Source of the DNA: Akkermansiaceae bacterium
GTDB lineage: Bacteria > Verrucomicrobiota > Verrucomicrobiia > Verrucomicrobiales > Akkermansiaceae
Assembly: GCA_947491475.1 (NCBI GenBank)
Contig: CANLKN010000004.1
Coordinates: 1 to 62,996 of the forward strand
Length of the DNA stretch: 62,996 nt
Direction of reading: 5' to 3'
Under the pieces are notes generated by a model. That model worked only from the letters and a program-made list of their open reading frames with translations, had not been told where the DNA came from and ran no database searches. Shown here in pieces: positions 8,610 through 15,614 of this stretch. How positions within the stretch are numbered: the first letter of the stretch is position 1; every line of letters starts with the position of its first letter. Both the position numbers and the translations under genes were made by a program.

Positions 8610-8689
8610 TAGCGGCTGTGGGACTCGAACCCACACTCGTTGGAACTCGATTTTGAGTCGAGCGCGTCTACCAATTCCGCCAAGCCGCC
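8610..8689 (-). tRNA. tRNA-Leu (anticodon CAA)
   Basis: On the minus strand the acceptor arms GGCGGCT (8683-8689) and AGCCGCT (8611-8617) pair, with one G-T wobble, followed by discriminator A at 8610. The D arm contains GGTAGACGC. The anticodon stem-loop TCGA-CTCAAAA-TCGA gives anticodon CAA (8653-8655). The T arm GTGGG-TTCGAGT-CCCAC is perfect. The variable arm is about 11 bases, short for a class II leucine tRNA but in range. CCA is not encoded. Confidence 0.93.
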
Positions 8690-8835
8690 TTGGTGAGGCG
8701 CAATGTGGAGACTCCCGCCGCACAGGGCAAGCTGATTTCCTTTCGCAATGATTCGCAGCCTTCATGACAAGCAATGGAATCAAACATTAGGGTGAAAGAT
8801 ACTCATTCTGAGCGGATTGCAGGCGCCTTTCGTGA

Positions 8836-8999
8836 GCCAGCGCGAGTTCCCAACTCGATGAGAAGAAACAAATCATCGAACACGGCCTGCAACGCTGGCA
8901 GCAAGGCTACCAACTGCGGGATCTCACCCGCGAATGGGGCCACCTTCACATGTGCGTGATGATGGAATTGGACCAATATGCGCTGGCGAAAGCGAAGCC
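8836..8999 (+). pseudogene. Remnant of a sensor-kinase N-terminal domain
   Basis: The 490 bases between the tRNA and ppk1 hold no intact gene. In one frame, right after a stop at 8833-8835, a short coherent stretch can be read: QLDEKKQIIEHG, then QRWQQGYQLRDLTREWGHLH and MMELDQYAL. This resembles the helical N-terminal domain of RsbRD-type and related sensor histidine kinases, whose consensus has HGxxRWxQGYxLxxLxRExGxL. There is no start codon in frame, and the frame loses protein-like character after about 8999. A second frame continues with an Ala/Glu/Ser-rich sequence to about 9170. I read it as the debris of a deleted gene. No function is expected. Confidence 0.4.
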
Positions 9000-9179
9000 G
9001 CGCCGCTGGCCCACCAGAATCACGAATCAACCCAAACCGCGCAAGCTGCGGAGGAATCCCACCCCGAGGACGTCACCTCGGCTGATGTTGCAAAGGCCCC
9101 TACCCTGCCCTCCCAGTCGGAAGCTGCGTCGGCTGGCGAGATCTCCGGAGAGGGCGTCGGACTATCCAGACGAGTTTGT

Positions 9180-11276
9180 TCACTCGGCCGGGACGTGGGG
9201 CTCGAAGGTCATGGAGCGCTCGTGCTCGCGCGCCTTGGCAGCCTTTTTCGCCTGCTGATGGAAATGCTCCTGGGCGCGGAACGGCTTGCGGCCCTTGGCG
9301 CGGGTGATGCGCTGCGATGTGCCATCCGGCAGCAACAGCGAGGCCTGGGTGTTGTCTTGGAAAAAGGTGTCGAGAATCCGCACCAGCCGCCGCTTGAGCG
9401 CGGGCTCCTCGATGGGGATCATGAGCTCCAGGCGCTTCTCCAGGTTGCGCGTCATCCAGTCGGCGGATGATATATATACTTTCGAACCGCCGCCATGCAG
9501 GAAATGGAAGATCCGGGCGTGTTCGAGGAAGCGGTCGATGATGGAGACGACCTCGATGTTTTTCGAATGTGTCGGATCGCCGGGCTTGAGGCAGCAGATG
9601 CCGCGGACGTTGAGCTTGATCTCCACACCGGCGCGCGAGGCCTTGTAGAGGGCGTCGATGATGTCCGGGTCCTGCAGTGAGTTGACCTTGGCGGTGATGC
9701 GCGCGGGAAGTCCCTGCTTCGCCCGCTCGGCCTCACCGGCGATGTGGTCCAGCAGCAGCGGCTTCATCGCGGTGGGTGCGGGAACCAGCCGCTGGAAGCG
9801 CAGCAGTTTGGACCTGCCCGATACGGCGTTGAAAAAGAGCGAGGCGTCACTGCCGTATTCCGGCTTGCAGGTGAGGTAGGAGATGTCGGTGTAGAGGCGA
9901 GAGGTGGTCTCATTGTAATTGCCGGTGCCGAGGTGGACGTAGCGGCGCAGGTGGCCGGCCTCGCGGCGGATGATCAGACAAATCTTGGCGTGGGTCTTGA
10001 GTCCTTTCACGCCATAAACGATCTGCGCGCCGGCGCGCTGGAGTTCGTCTGCGCGGTCAAGGTTGCGCGCCTCGTCAAAGCGGGCCTTGAGCTCGACGAG
10101 CGCGGTGACATGCTTGCCGTTTTCCGCCGCGCGGATCAATGCATCGATGATGCGGGATTTTTTGGCGGTGCGGTAGAGAACCTGTTTGATGGCGACCACA
10201 TCGGGGTCGGTGGCGGCCTCCTCCAACAGGCGCAGCACCGGTTCGAAGGACTCGTAGGGATGGTGCAGCAGCAGGTCGTGCTCGGCGATGGTATCAAACA
10301 TCGACGCGCCGGGCGCGATCGCCGGCGATGTTTGCCCAGGCCAATCGGCGTCCCGCAGGTGGTCGTGGTCCGGCAGGAAGGCCAACTCCATGAACGAGGC
10401 AAGGCCGGGCGGTCCGTCCAGCAGATAGGTTTCCTGAGGTCCGGCCGCGGTGACCTCACGAATCATCCGGGCGAGGTCGCGCGGGGCGTCCGAACGCAGC
10501 TCAAGACGCACGGTGTCGGAGAAGCGCCGGGCGGTGAGCACATCCTCCATTTCATCCGCGAGATCGAGGGTGTCATCTTCGCGCACCGCGATGTCACCAT
10601 TGCGGGTCACACGGAAGGTGGTGGTGGCGGCCACGTTTTCACCGGGAAACAGTCGCGCCGCATGCATGGCGACCAGATCCTCGATGAGCAGGAATGCGTG
10701 GGTGCCGTCAGCACCGGTGACGGGCAGGCGCCGCGGCAAAGTTTCCGGGATGGGAATCAGCGCCTGGCGGATCGCCTTTGTTTCCGGATCGACGAGACGG
10801 CAGGCGACGATGAGCTGCAGCGCCGGAACCAGCAGCGGAGCATCTCCGGGATCCACGGCCAACGGCGTGAGCAAGGGAAACACCAGATCGTCGAAGGTGG
10901 CGGAGAGTTGCGCGGATTGCGCGACATGCAACTCCTGGGGTGTAAACAGCGGAATGCCGGCCCGGGCAAGCGCGGGAACCAGTGTGCCGTTGAAAAGCGC
11001 GTATTGGTCCGCCTTCATCTGGACGATGCGCTCGCGCAGCACGGACAGGTTGCGGGCGGGCGTGAGTCCCGAGGCGTCCGGTTTCTTCATGCCACTGCGT
11101 TTCATCGCCAGCAACCCGCCGATGCGAACCTGGAAGAACTCGTCGAGATTCGAAGCCGTGATGGCGAGGAACTTGACGCGCTCCAACAACGGAAGGTCCT
11201 CGCGCAACGCTTCATTGAGCACGCGCTGGTTGAACTCGATCCATGAAAGCTCGCGGTTGAGGTAGGGAGTGGCCAT
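9180..11276 (-). CDS. ppk1: Polyphosphate kinase 1
   Basis: A 698-residue enzyme that reversibly polymerises the gamma phosphate of ATP into inorganic polyphosphate. The N terminus YLNRELSWIEFNQRVLNEA and NLDEFFQVRIGGL are typical. The two phospholipase-D-like C-terminal domains carry the catalytic histidines in KGLKTHAKICLI and FLEHARIFHFLHG. Also seen are QVLYRTAKKSRIIDALI, HLGTGNYNETTSRLYTDI and SSADWMTRNLEKRLELM. Family length is about 690-720, so the gene is complete. I chose the ATG at 11274-11276. The ppx-like gene lies upstream on the same strand, separated by 42 bases of mostly tandem repeat. Confidence 0.96.
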   Translation of the reverse strand: MATPYLNRELSWIEFNQRVLNEALREDLPLLERVKFLAITASNLDEFFQVRIGGLLAMKRSGMKKPDASGLTPARNLSVLRERIVQMKADQYALFNGTLVPALARAGIPLFTPQELHVAQSAQLSATFDDLVFPLLTPLAVDPGDAPLLVPALQLIVACRLVDPETKAIRQALIPIPETLPRRLPVTGADGTHAFLLIEDLVAMHAARLFPGENVAATTTFRVTRNGDIAVREDDTLDLADEMEDVLTARRFSDTVRLELRSDAPRDLARMIREVTAAGPQETYLLDGPPGLASFMELAFLPDHDHLRDADWPGQTSPAIAPGASMFDTIAEHDLLLHHPYESFEPVLRLLEEAATDPDVVAIKQVLYRTAKKSRIIDALIRAAENGKHVTALVELKARFDEARNLDRADELQRAGAQIVYGVKGLKTHAKICLIIRREAGHLRRYVHLGTGNYNETTSRLYTDISYLTCKPEYGSDASLFFNAVSGRSKLLRFQRLVPAPTAMKPLLLDHIAGEAERAKQGLPARITAKVNSLQDPDIIDALYKASRAGVEIKLNVRGICCLKPGDPTHSKNIEVVSIIDRFLEHARIFHFLHGGGSKVYISSADWMTRNLEKRLELMIPIEEPALKRRLVRILDTFFQDNTQASLLLPDGTSQRITRAKGRKPFRAQEHFHQQAKKAAKAREHERSMTFEPHVPAE

Positions 11277-11284
11277 TTGTATCA

Positions 11285-11315
11285 ATCTGAAATTTGAAAT
11301 CTGAAATTTGAAATC
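11285..11315. repeat. 14-bp AT-rich tandem repeat between ppx-like gene and ppk1
   Basis: ATCTGAAATTTGAA occurs at 11285-11298 and again at 11299-11312, followed by ATC. It fills most of the 42-base spacer between the ppx-like stop codon and the ppk1 start. The AT-rich unit contrasts with the GC-rich surroundings. It could help melting, processing or ribosome access between the two cistrons, but I see no defined function. Confidence 0.8.
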
Positions 11316-11318
11316 ATT

Positions 11319-12878
11319 CTAGCGCTCCTCATCGATCACCACGCCGAGGCCGAAGACCTGCTCGAAGAGATCGGCCTTGGAGGCCATGGCGAGACGCTCG
11401 ACTGCGGCATCGGCCAGACCCGGCAGGCGGATGTGGAGTTTGCCGTGATCGCGGCGGATTTCAATTTGGGAAACCCGCTGGGCGTGGGTGCGCTCGAGGG
11501 CGTCGGCGACACGCAGCAGCGCTGCGAGCTTGGCAACGCGGATGCGGTCGTCGGTGCCGAGCGCGGCGTAGCCCGGGTGGTCGAGCACCGGCACCGAGTG
11601 GCGGTGGTAGCGGGCGACCAGTGCGACGATATTGACGTCCATGCGGTCGAGCCCGAAGACCTCCGAGTTCAATATGATGTATTCCGAGTGCTTGTGGTGG
11701 GCACGCGGGCTTACATAAGTGCCCACCTCGTGGAGGATGGCGGCTACCTTGAGCAGCAGCGCGTCATGCGGCGTGAGATGGTGGAGGTCGGCGAGTTCGT
11801 CGAAGAAGCGGGCGCAGAGGTTGGAGACGTGCTCGCAGTGGCCGGGGTCCGATTGATAGCGCTCCGCGAGAATGCGCGCCGAGCGCAGCACGTCCTCGGT
11901 GAAGCTGCCGCTGAGCTCGCGCGAGACGAGCAGGTCATGGAGCAGTCCTTGCTCGTAATTGCTGTCTGGAATGTGCGGCGACTCAAGCTTGAGGGTCTCG
12001 GCCACCGCGAGGTTGATCTCCAGCGCTGGCAGCAACGCCTCGGCGGTCTGGTAGTCGAGGTGGAATCGTTTCACCAATTCGACGTCGCTCATGCGGGACC
12101 CCTCCGCAGTGAACTGCCGCAGTTTCTTGAGCGGGCAGACGCCGCCGGGGTCGGTGAGCGATGCGGCTACGGATTGCAGTTCGTAGCCGATGATCACGAG
12201 CCCGTCGATGGGGACGTCCGAGTAATCAAAACGCAGTTGTGCGAGATTTCCAGAAGCATGCTCGCGGATCAGACGCAGCAATGCCGGGCCTTCCACGTGG
12301 GAGGATTCCACCGCTTCGCGGGTGCGGTGGGTGCCCATGCGGTAGCTGGTGTAGCGGGTGATGCGGCCGTTTTGAAACAACAGCGCGCGGGTGTTGCCCG
12401 GGCCCACATGGACCACCAGCGTGCTGTCCTTGCGCATCGCCGGCAGGTGGTGCAGGCGGCGGCGGGTTTTCAAATAAATCAAGCGCGTCATTTCACCATC
12501 GTCGATGGTGCTGACGCGCAGGCCGCAGGCGATGCGGATGCGGTTCATCACGGTTTCGTGATTGCGCGCCTCGCTGAGGATGTTGGTGGCGGCGGCGCGG
12601 GTGATGCCGTGGGGATCGAGGCCTAGTTCTACCAACGATTTCTGATAACCCTTGATGATCGAGACCACCCGTTCGGCGGTGGCGAGGCTCACGCTGCCGT
12701 GCCGGAAGATGTCCCGGGCGACGGGGGCCGGTTGTTCGAGGAAATCCACCGGGGTGAGCGTGCCGTCCGTCAACCGCTCCGCCACCATCATCGAAACCGA
12801 GCCGGCGCCGATGTGCAGGGCGGTGCTGAGGGCTTGCGCCGGGGCGGCGGATTTCACGGGTTTCCGGATTTTCGGCAT
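11319..12878 (-). CDS. ppx: Ppx/GppA family exopolyphosphatase-like protein with HD domain
   Basis: The 519-residue length fits E. coli Ppx (513). An N-terminal ASKHA-type phosphatase part (about 15-310) is followed by the HD-like C-terminal part with KVAAILHEVGTYVS and HHKHSEYII, close to the LHEVG and HRHSAYI of Ppx. Ppx removes terminal phosphates from polyphosphate. Two phosphate-binding loops look changed: the first reads ALHIGAGSVSMMVAE where an Asp is usual (DxGSNS), and the second reads VVHVGPGNTRAL where DIGGGS is usual. The glutamate region is DDGEMTRLI. It may have altered activity or act as a polyphosphate or nucleotide sensor. The neighbours ppk1 and ppk2 support a link with polyphosphate. 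Confidence 0.85.
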   Translation of the reverse strand: MPKIRKPVKSAAPAQALSTALHIGAGSVSMMVAERLTDGTLTPVDFLEQPAPVARDIFRHGSVSLATAERVVSIIKGYQKSLVELGLDPHGITRAAATNILSEARNHETVMNRIRIACGLRVSTIDDGEMTRLIYLKTRRRLHHLPAMRKDSTLVVHVGPGNTRALLFQNGRITRYTSYRMGTHRTREAVESSHVEGPALLRLIREHASGNLAQLRFDYSDVPIDGLVIIGYELQSVAASLTDPGGVCPLKKLRQFTAEGSRMSDVELVKRFHLDYQTAEALLPALEINLAVAETLKLESPHIPDSNYEQGLLHDLLVSRELSGSFTEDVLRSARILAERYQSDPGHCEHVSNLCARFFDELADLHHLTPHDALLLKVAAILHEVGTYVSPRAHHKHSEYIILNSEVFGLDRMDVNIVALVARYHRHSVPVLDHPGYAALGTDDRIRVAKLAALLRVADALERTHAQRVSQIEIRRDHGKLHIRLPGLADAAVERLAMASKADLFEQVFGLGVVIDEER

Positions 12879-12981
12879 CGGCGGAGTCCAGCGCGGGATG
12901 GGGTCGGATTCAATCCCGAATGTGTGCCATCGTCACCAGTCGGGGCTTGTCATCCACGGGCTCAGCCGGGATAAGCGACTC

Positions 12982-13809
12982 ATGCCAGTCACAGGAGCGT
13001 TGGAAAAATACTGGGTGAAGCCCGGCAGCAAGGTGGATCTATCGAAGATCGACAGCAACGAGAGGAGCCTGTTCCGGGGGAAGGACAAGAGCGAGTTCGA
13101 GCCGCAGTTTCGCAAGCTCCAGCACGAGCTCCAGGAATTGCAAAAACTGCTCTACGCCCAAAACAAGCACCGCATCCTGGTGGTGATGCAGGCGATGGAC
13201 ACCGGCGGCAAGGACGGCTGCATCAAGCATGTATTCTCCCACATCGATCCGCAGGGCATCCACGTCCGCTCGTTCAAGAAGCCCAGCGAGGAAGAGCTGT
13301 CATATGATTTCCTGTGGCGGGTGCATTCCAAGGTTCCGCACCGCGGGCAATTGGTGATCTTCAACCGCAGCCACTATGAGGACATCATCGCAGTCCGCGT
13401 CAAAAAGCTGTTCCCAGACGAGGTGTGGAAACGCCGCCAGCAGCATGTGCTCGATTTCGAGAGAATGCTGGCCGAGGAGGGCACCACCATCGTCAAAATC
13501 TTCCTGCACATCTCCAAGGAAGAGCAGAAACGCCGCTTGGAAGCCCGTCTCAGCAATCCGGAAAAGCACTGGAAATTCAATCCGGATGATCTGGACGACC
13601 GCGCGCGCTGGAATGATTTCATGACGGCATACGAGGATGTGATCTCCAAAACCGCCACGAATTCCGCGCCATGGTTCGTGGTGCCGGCAGACCGCAAGTG
13701 GTATCGCAACCTGTGTGTCGCGCGCATCATGCTCGATACCATGAAGAAGCTTCACATGGAGCTGCCCGATATCGACTGGGACCCGAAATCGATCCAGATC
13801 GGGGATTGA
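12982..13809 (+). CDS. ppk2: Polyphosphate kinase 2 (PPK2)
   Basis: A 275-residue PPK2-family kinase that uses polyphosphate to phosphorylate nucleotides. The Walker A motif MDTGGKDG (residues 72-79), the SFKKPSEEELSYDFLWRVH block, the Walker B-like QLVIFNRSHYEDI, and the lid with KIFLHISKEEQKRRLEARL and KHWKFNPDDLDDR are all seen. A single domain of this size points to class I or III (nucleoside diphosphate or AMP/ADP substrates); I cannot decide which. The ATG at 12982 is chosen because family similarity starts there. The gene is divergent from the ppx-like gene, with 103 bases between the starts. Confidence 0.95.
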   Translation: MPVTGALEKYWVKPGSKVDLSKIDSNERSLFRGKDKSEFEPQFRKLQHELQELQKLLYAQNKHRILVVMQAMDTGGKDGCIKHVFSHIDPQGIHVRSFKKPSEEELSYDFLWRVHSKVPHRGQLVIFNRSHYEDIIAVRVKKLFPDEVWKRRQQHVLDFERMLAEEGTTIVKIFLHISKEEQKRRLEARLSNPEKHWKFNPDDLDDRARWNDFMTAYEDVISKTATNSAPWFVVPADRKWYRNLCVARIMLDTMKKLHMELPDIDWDPKSIQIGD

Positions 13810-13894
13810 AGCTGTCGCTAACCACCCCCGGGGGCGAACTGCCAATGAATCGCTTTGTGCGGTTCATGAGCTCGATGGTCATAGACCGCCGAAG

Positions 13895-14668
13895 TTACAC
13901 TTTGGGTGCGGTGAGCCGTTGTGATCCCCACACCGCGAGGAACGTCACCATCAACAGCAGCGTGCTGAGCGCGTTGATCACCGGGAACTCGCGGCTTTTC
14001 TTGATCATGCTGTAGATCACCACCGGCAGGGTGTCCGCTCCGGGGCCTTTGACAAAGAAGGTCACCACGAAGTCGTCGATTGAGAGAGTGAAGGCGAGCA
14101 GTCCGCCGGCGAGGATGCCGGGTGCGATCAATGGCAGCACCACCTTGCGGAAGGCCTGGATGCGGGTGGCTCCGAGGTCACGCGCGGCATCCACGATTTG
14201 GAAATCGAAATCCTGCAGCCGTGATTGCACGACGAGCGTGACATAACTGATGCAAAAGGTGATGTGTGCGATGGTCACCGTCATCAGGCTGAGCTGGGTG
14301 CCGAGTGAAACGAAGAGCAGCAGCAGGCTCATGCCCATCAGGATTTCCGGCAGCACCAGCGGCATGGTGATGAGCACCTCGTGGGCGGTTTGCAGGCGCG
14401 AGCGGTGGCGGTGCAGGGCGAAGGCCGCGCAGGTGCCGAGGATCATCGCGCCAATGCTGGCGATGGCCGCCACCTGCAGCGAGTTGAGCAGCGCGGCCCA
14501 CAGGTCGTCACGCTCTAACAGGCGCTCATACCACTTGAAGGTGTAGCCCTGCCAGCGCGTGCCGAAACGCGAGAGATTGAACGAGTTGAGAATCAAAACG
14601 CCGATGGGCATGTAGAAAAACGCCAGCACGAGCCAGGTCGTGATCATCGGCAATCGGCTGGACTTCAT
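13895..14668 (-). CDS. potC: ABC transporter permease, PotC-like (spermidine/putrescine type)
   Basis: A 257-residue inner-membrane permease with about six hydrophobic segments, beginning MITTWLVLAFFYMPIGVLIL. The cytoplasmic EAA loop reads DAARDLGATRIQAFRKVVLP, followed by IAPGILAGGLLAFTLSIDDF, typical of PotC. It would pair with the PotB-like permease encoded 16 bases upstream. No PotA ATPase or PotD binding protein lies in the window, so these must be encoded elsewhere or the substrate differs. Confidence 0.9.
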   Translation of the reverse strand: MKSSRLPMITTWLVLAFFYMPIGVLILNSFNLSRFGTRWQGYTFKWYERLLERDDLWAALLNSLQVAAIASIGAMILGTCAAFALHRHRSRLQTAHEVLITMPLVLPEILMGMSLLLLFVSLGTQLSLMTVTIAHITFCISYVTLVVQSRLQDFDFQIVDAARDLGATRIQAFRKVVLPLIAPGILAGGLLAFTLSIDDFVVTFFVKGPGADTLPVVIYSMIKKSREFPVINALSTLLLMVTFLAVWGSQRLTAPKV

Positions 14669-14684
14669 GAGGTAAAAGCTGAGA

Positions 14685-15614
14685 TTAAGAGGAAATTTCG
14701 TTTGATTCGCGGCGGCGGAAGAGCAGCGGAGTAAGCACGGCGAGCGTGAGAATGGCCGACATGGCGGAGGCCGCGGGCAGGTTGCGGTCGGCGAAATTGC
14801 GCTGCGCGATCTTGTTGCCGATCATTTGTCCGTCGGTTCCGCCGACGAGATCCGGCACCACATAGGAGCCGAGCATCGGCACGAAGACGATGACCAGCGC
14901 GGTGGTGATGCCCTTGCGGATGCCGGGAAGAAAGACCGACCAGAACGAGCGGAAGGCGGTCGCGCCGAGGTCGCGCGCGGCGTCGAGCAGGCCGAAGTCG
15001 AACTTCTCGGCGGCGGCATAGAGCGGCAGGATGGCGAAGGGAAGATAGGTGTAAACACTCACCAGCACCACCGCGCCGGAGTTGAAGAGCAGCGAATCGT
15101 TTTCCCCTAACAGATGGATGGCGCGCAGGAAACGGGCGAGGCCGCCTTCGGAATGCAGGATCTGGTTCCAGGCGAAAACGCGGATCAGGAAATTCGTCCA
15201 GAACGGCACGATGATGAGCAGCAGCAGCCGCGGCCGCCATTCCTTGCGGACCCGTGCCACAAACCAGGCCACCGGCAGCGCCAGTGCCACACAGATGCCG
15301 GTGGTCAGCGCGCTGATCCAGAAGGTGCGCCAGAGCAGGACCAGGATGCTGCTTTGGGTGAAGATTTCAAACTGCCCGAGCGTCCAGCCAGCGCCAATAC
15401 CGCCCGCAGGATCCGTCTTCCGGAAGGCGATGGCCAAAACCAGCAGGGTTGGAACCAACACAAAGAAAGCCAGCCAGCCGAAACTGGGCAGCGTGGCGAG
15501 GATTTCCTGGCGGAGTTTCTTCAAGGCCGTTGCGGACGGGACTCCAGCACGGACTTGCGCATGAAGCGACGATTTTCTCGCGGCTGCGCGCTTTGCGAAT
15601 GCCCATTCAGTCAT
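14685..15614 (-). CDS. potB: ABC transporter permease, PotB-like
   Basis: A 309-residue permease with the EAA loop DAARDLGATAFRSFWSVFLP and the typical LIRVFAWNQIL and VPMLGSYVVPDLVGG segments of PotB. An N-terminal basic extension of about 35 residues precedes the first membrane helix. I chose the ATG at 15612-15614. It overlaps the last 8 bases of the PQQ fusion gene, so the two are probably translationally coupled. potC-like follows after 16 bases. The coupling of a polyamine-type permease to a quinoprotein is unusual. Confidence 0.9.
   Translation of the reverse strand: MTEWAFAKRAAARKSSLHAQVRAGVPSATALKKLRQEILATLPSFGWLAFFVLVPTLLVLAIAFRKTDPAGGIGAGWTLGQFEIFTQSSILVLLWRTFWISALTTGICVALALPVAWFVARVRKEWRPRLLLLIIVPFWTNFLIRVFAWNQILHSEGGLARFLRAIHLLGENDSLLFNSGAVVLVSVYTYLPFAILPLYAAAEKFDFGLLDAARDLGATAFRSFWSVFLPGIRKGITTALVIVFVPMLGSYVVPDLVGGTDGQMIGNKIAQRNFADRNLPAASAMSAILTLAVLTPLLFRRRESNEISS

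Noticed and set aside
8610-9180. Possible integration site at tRNA-Leu
   Set aside because: The remnant lies on the 5' side of the tRNA, and no integrase or repeated tRNA 3' end is present.
9744-11246. 500-codon plus-strand ORF opposite ppk1
   Set aside because: It is the exact antisense of a complete, well-conserved ppk1 and has no domain; long antisense frames are expected at this GC content.
11433-12626. 397-codon plus-strand ORF opposite the ppx-like gene
   Set aside because: Shadow of the Ppx/GppA coding frame, with no recognisable domain.
13825-13834. CCCCCGGGGG palindrome after ppk2
   Set aside because: No loop and no T tract; a short GC palindrome is not evidence for a terminator.
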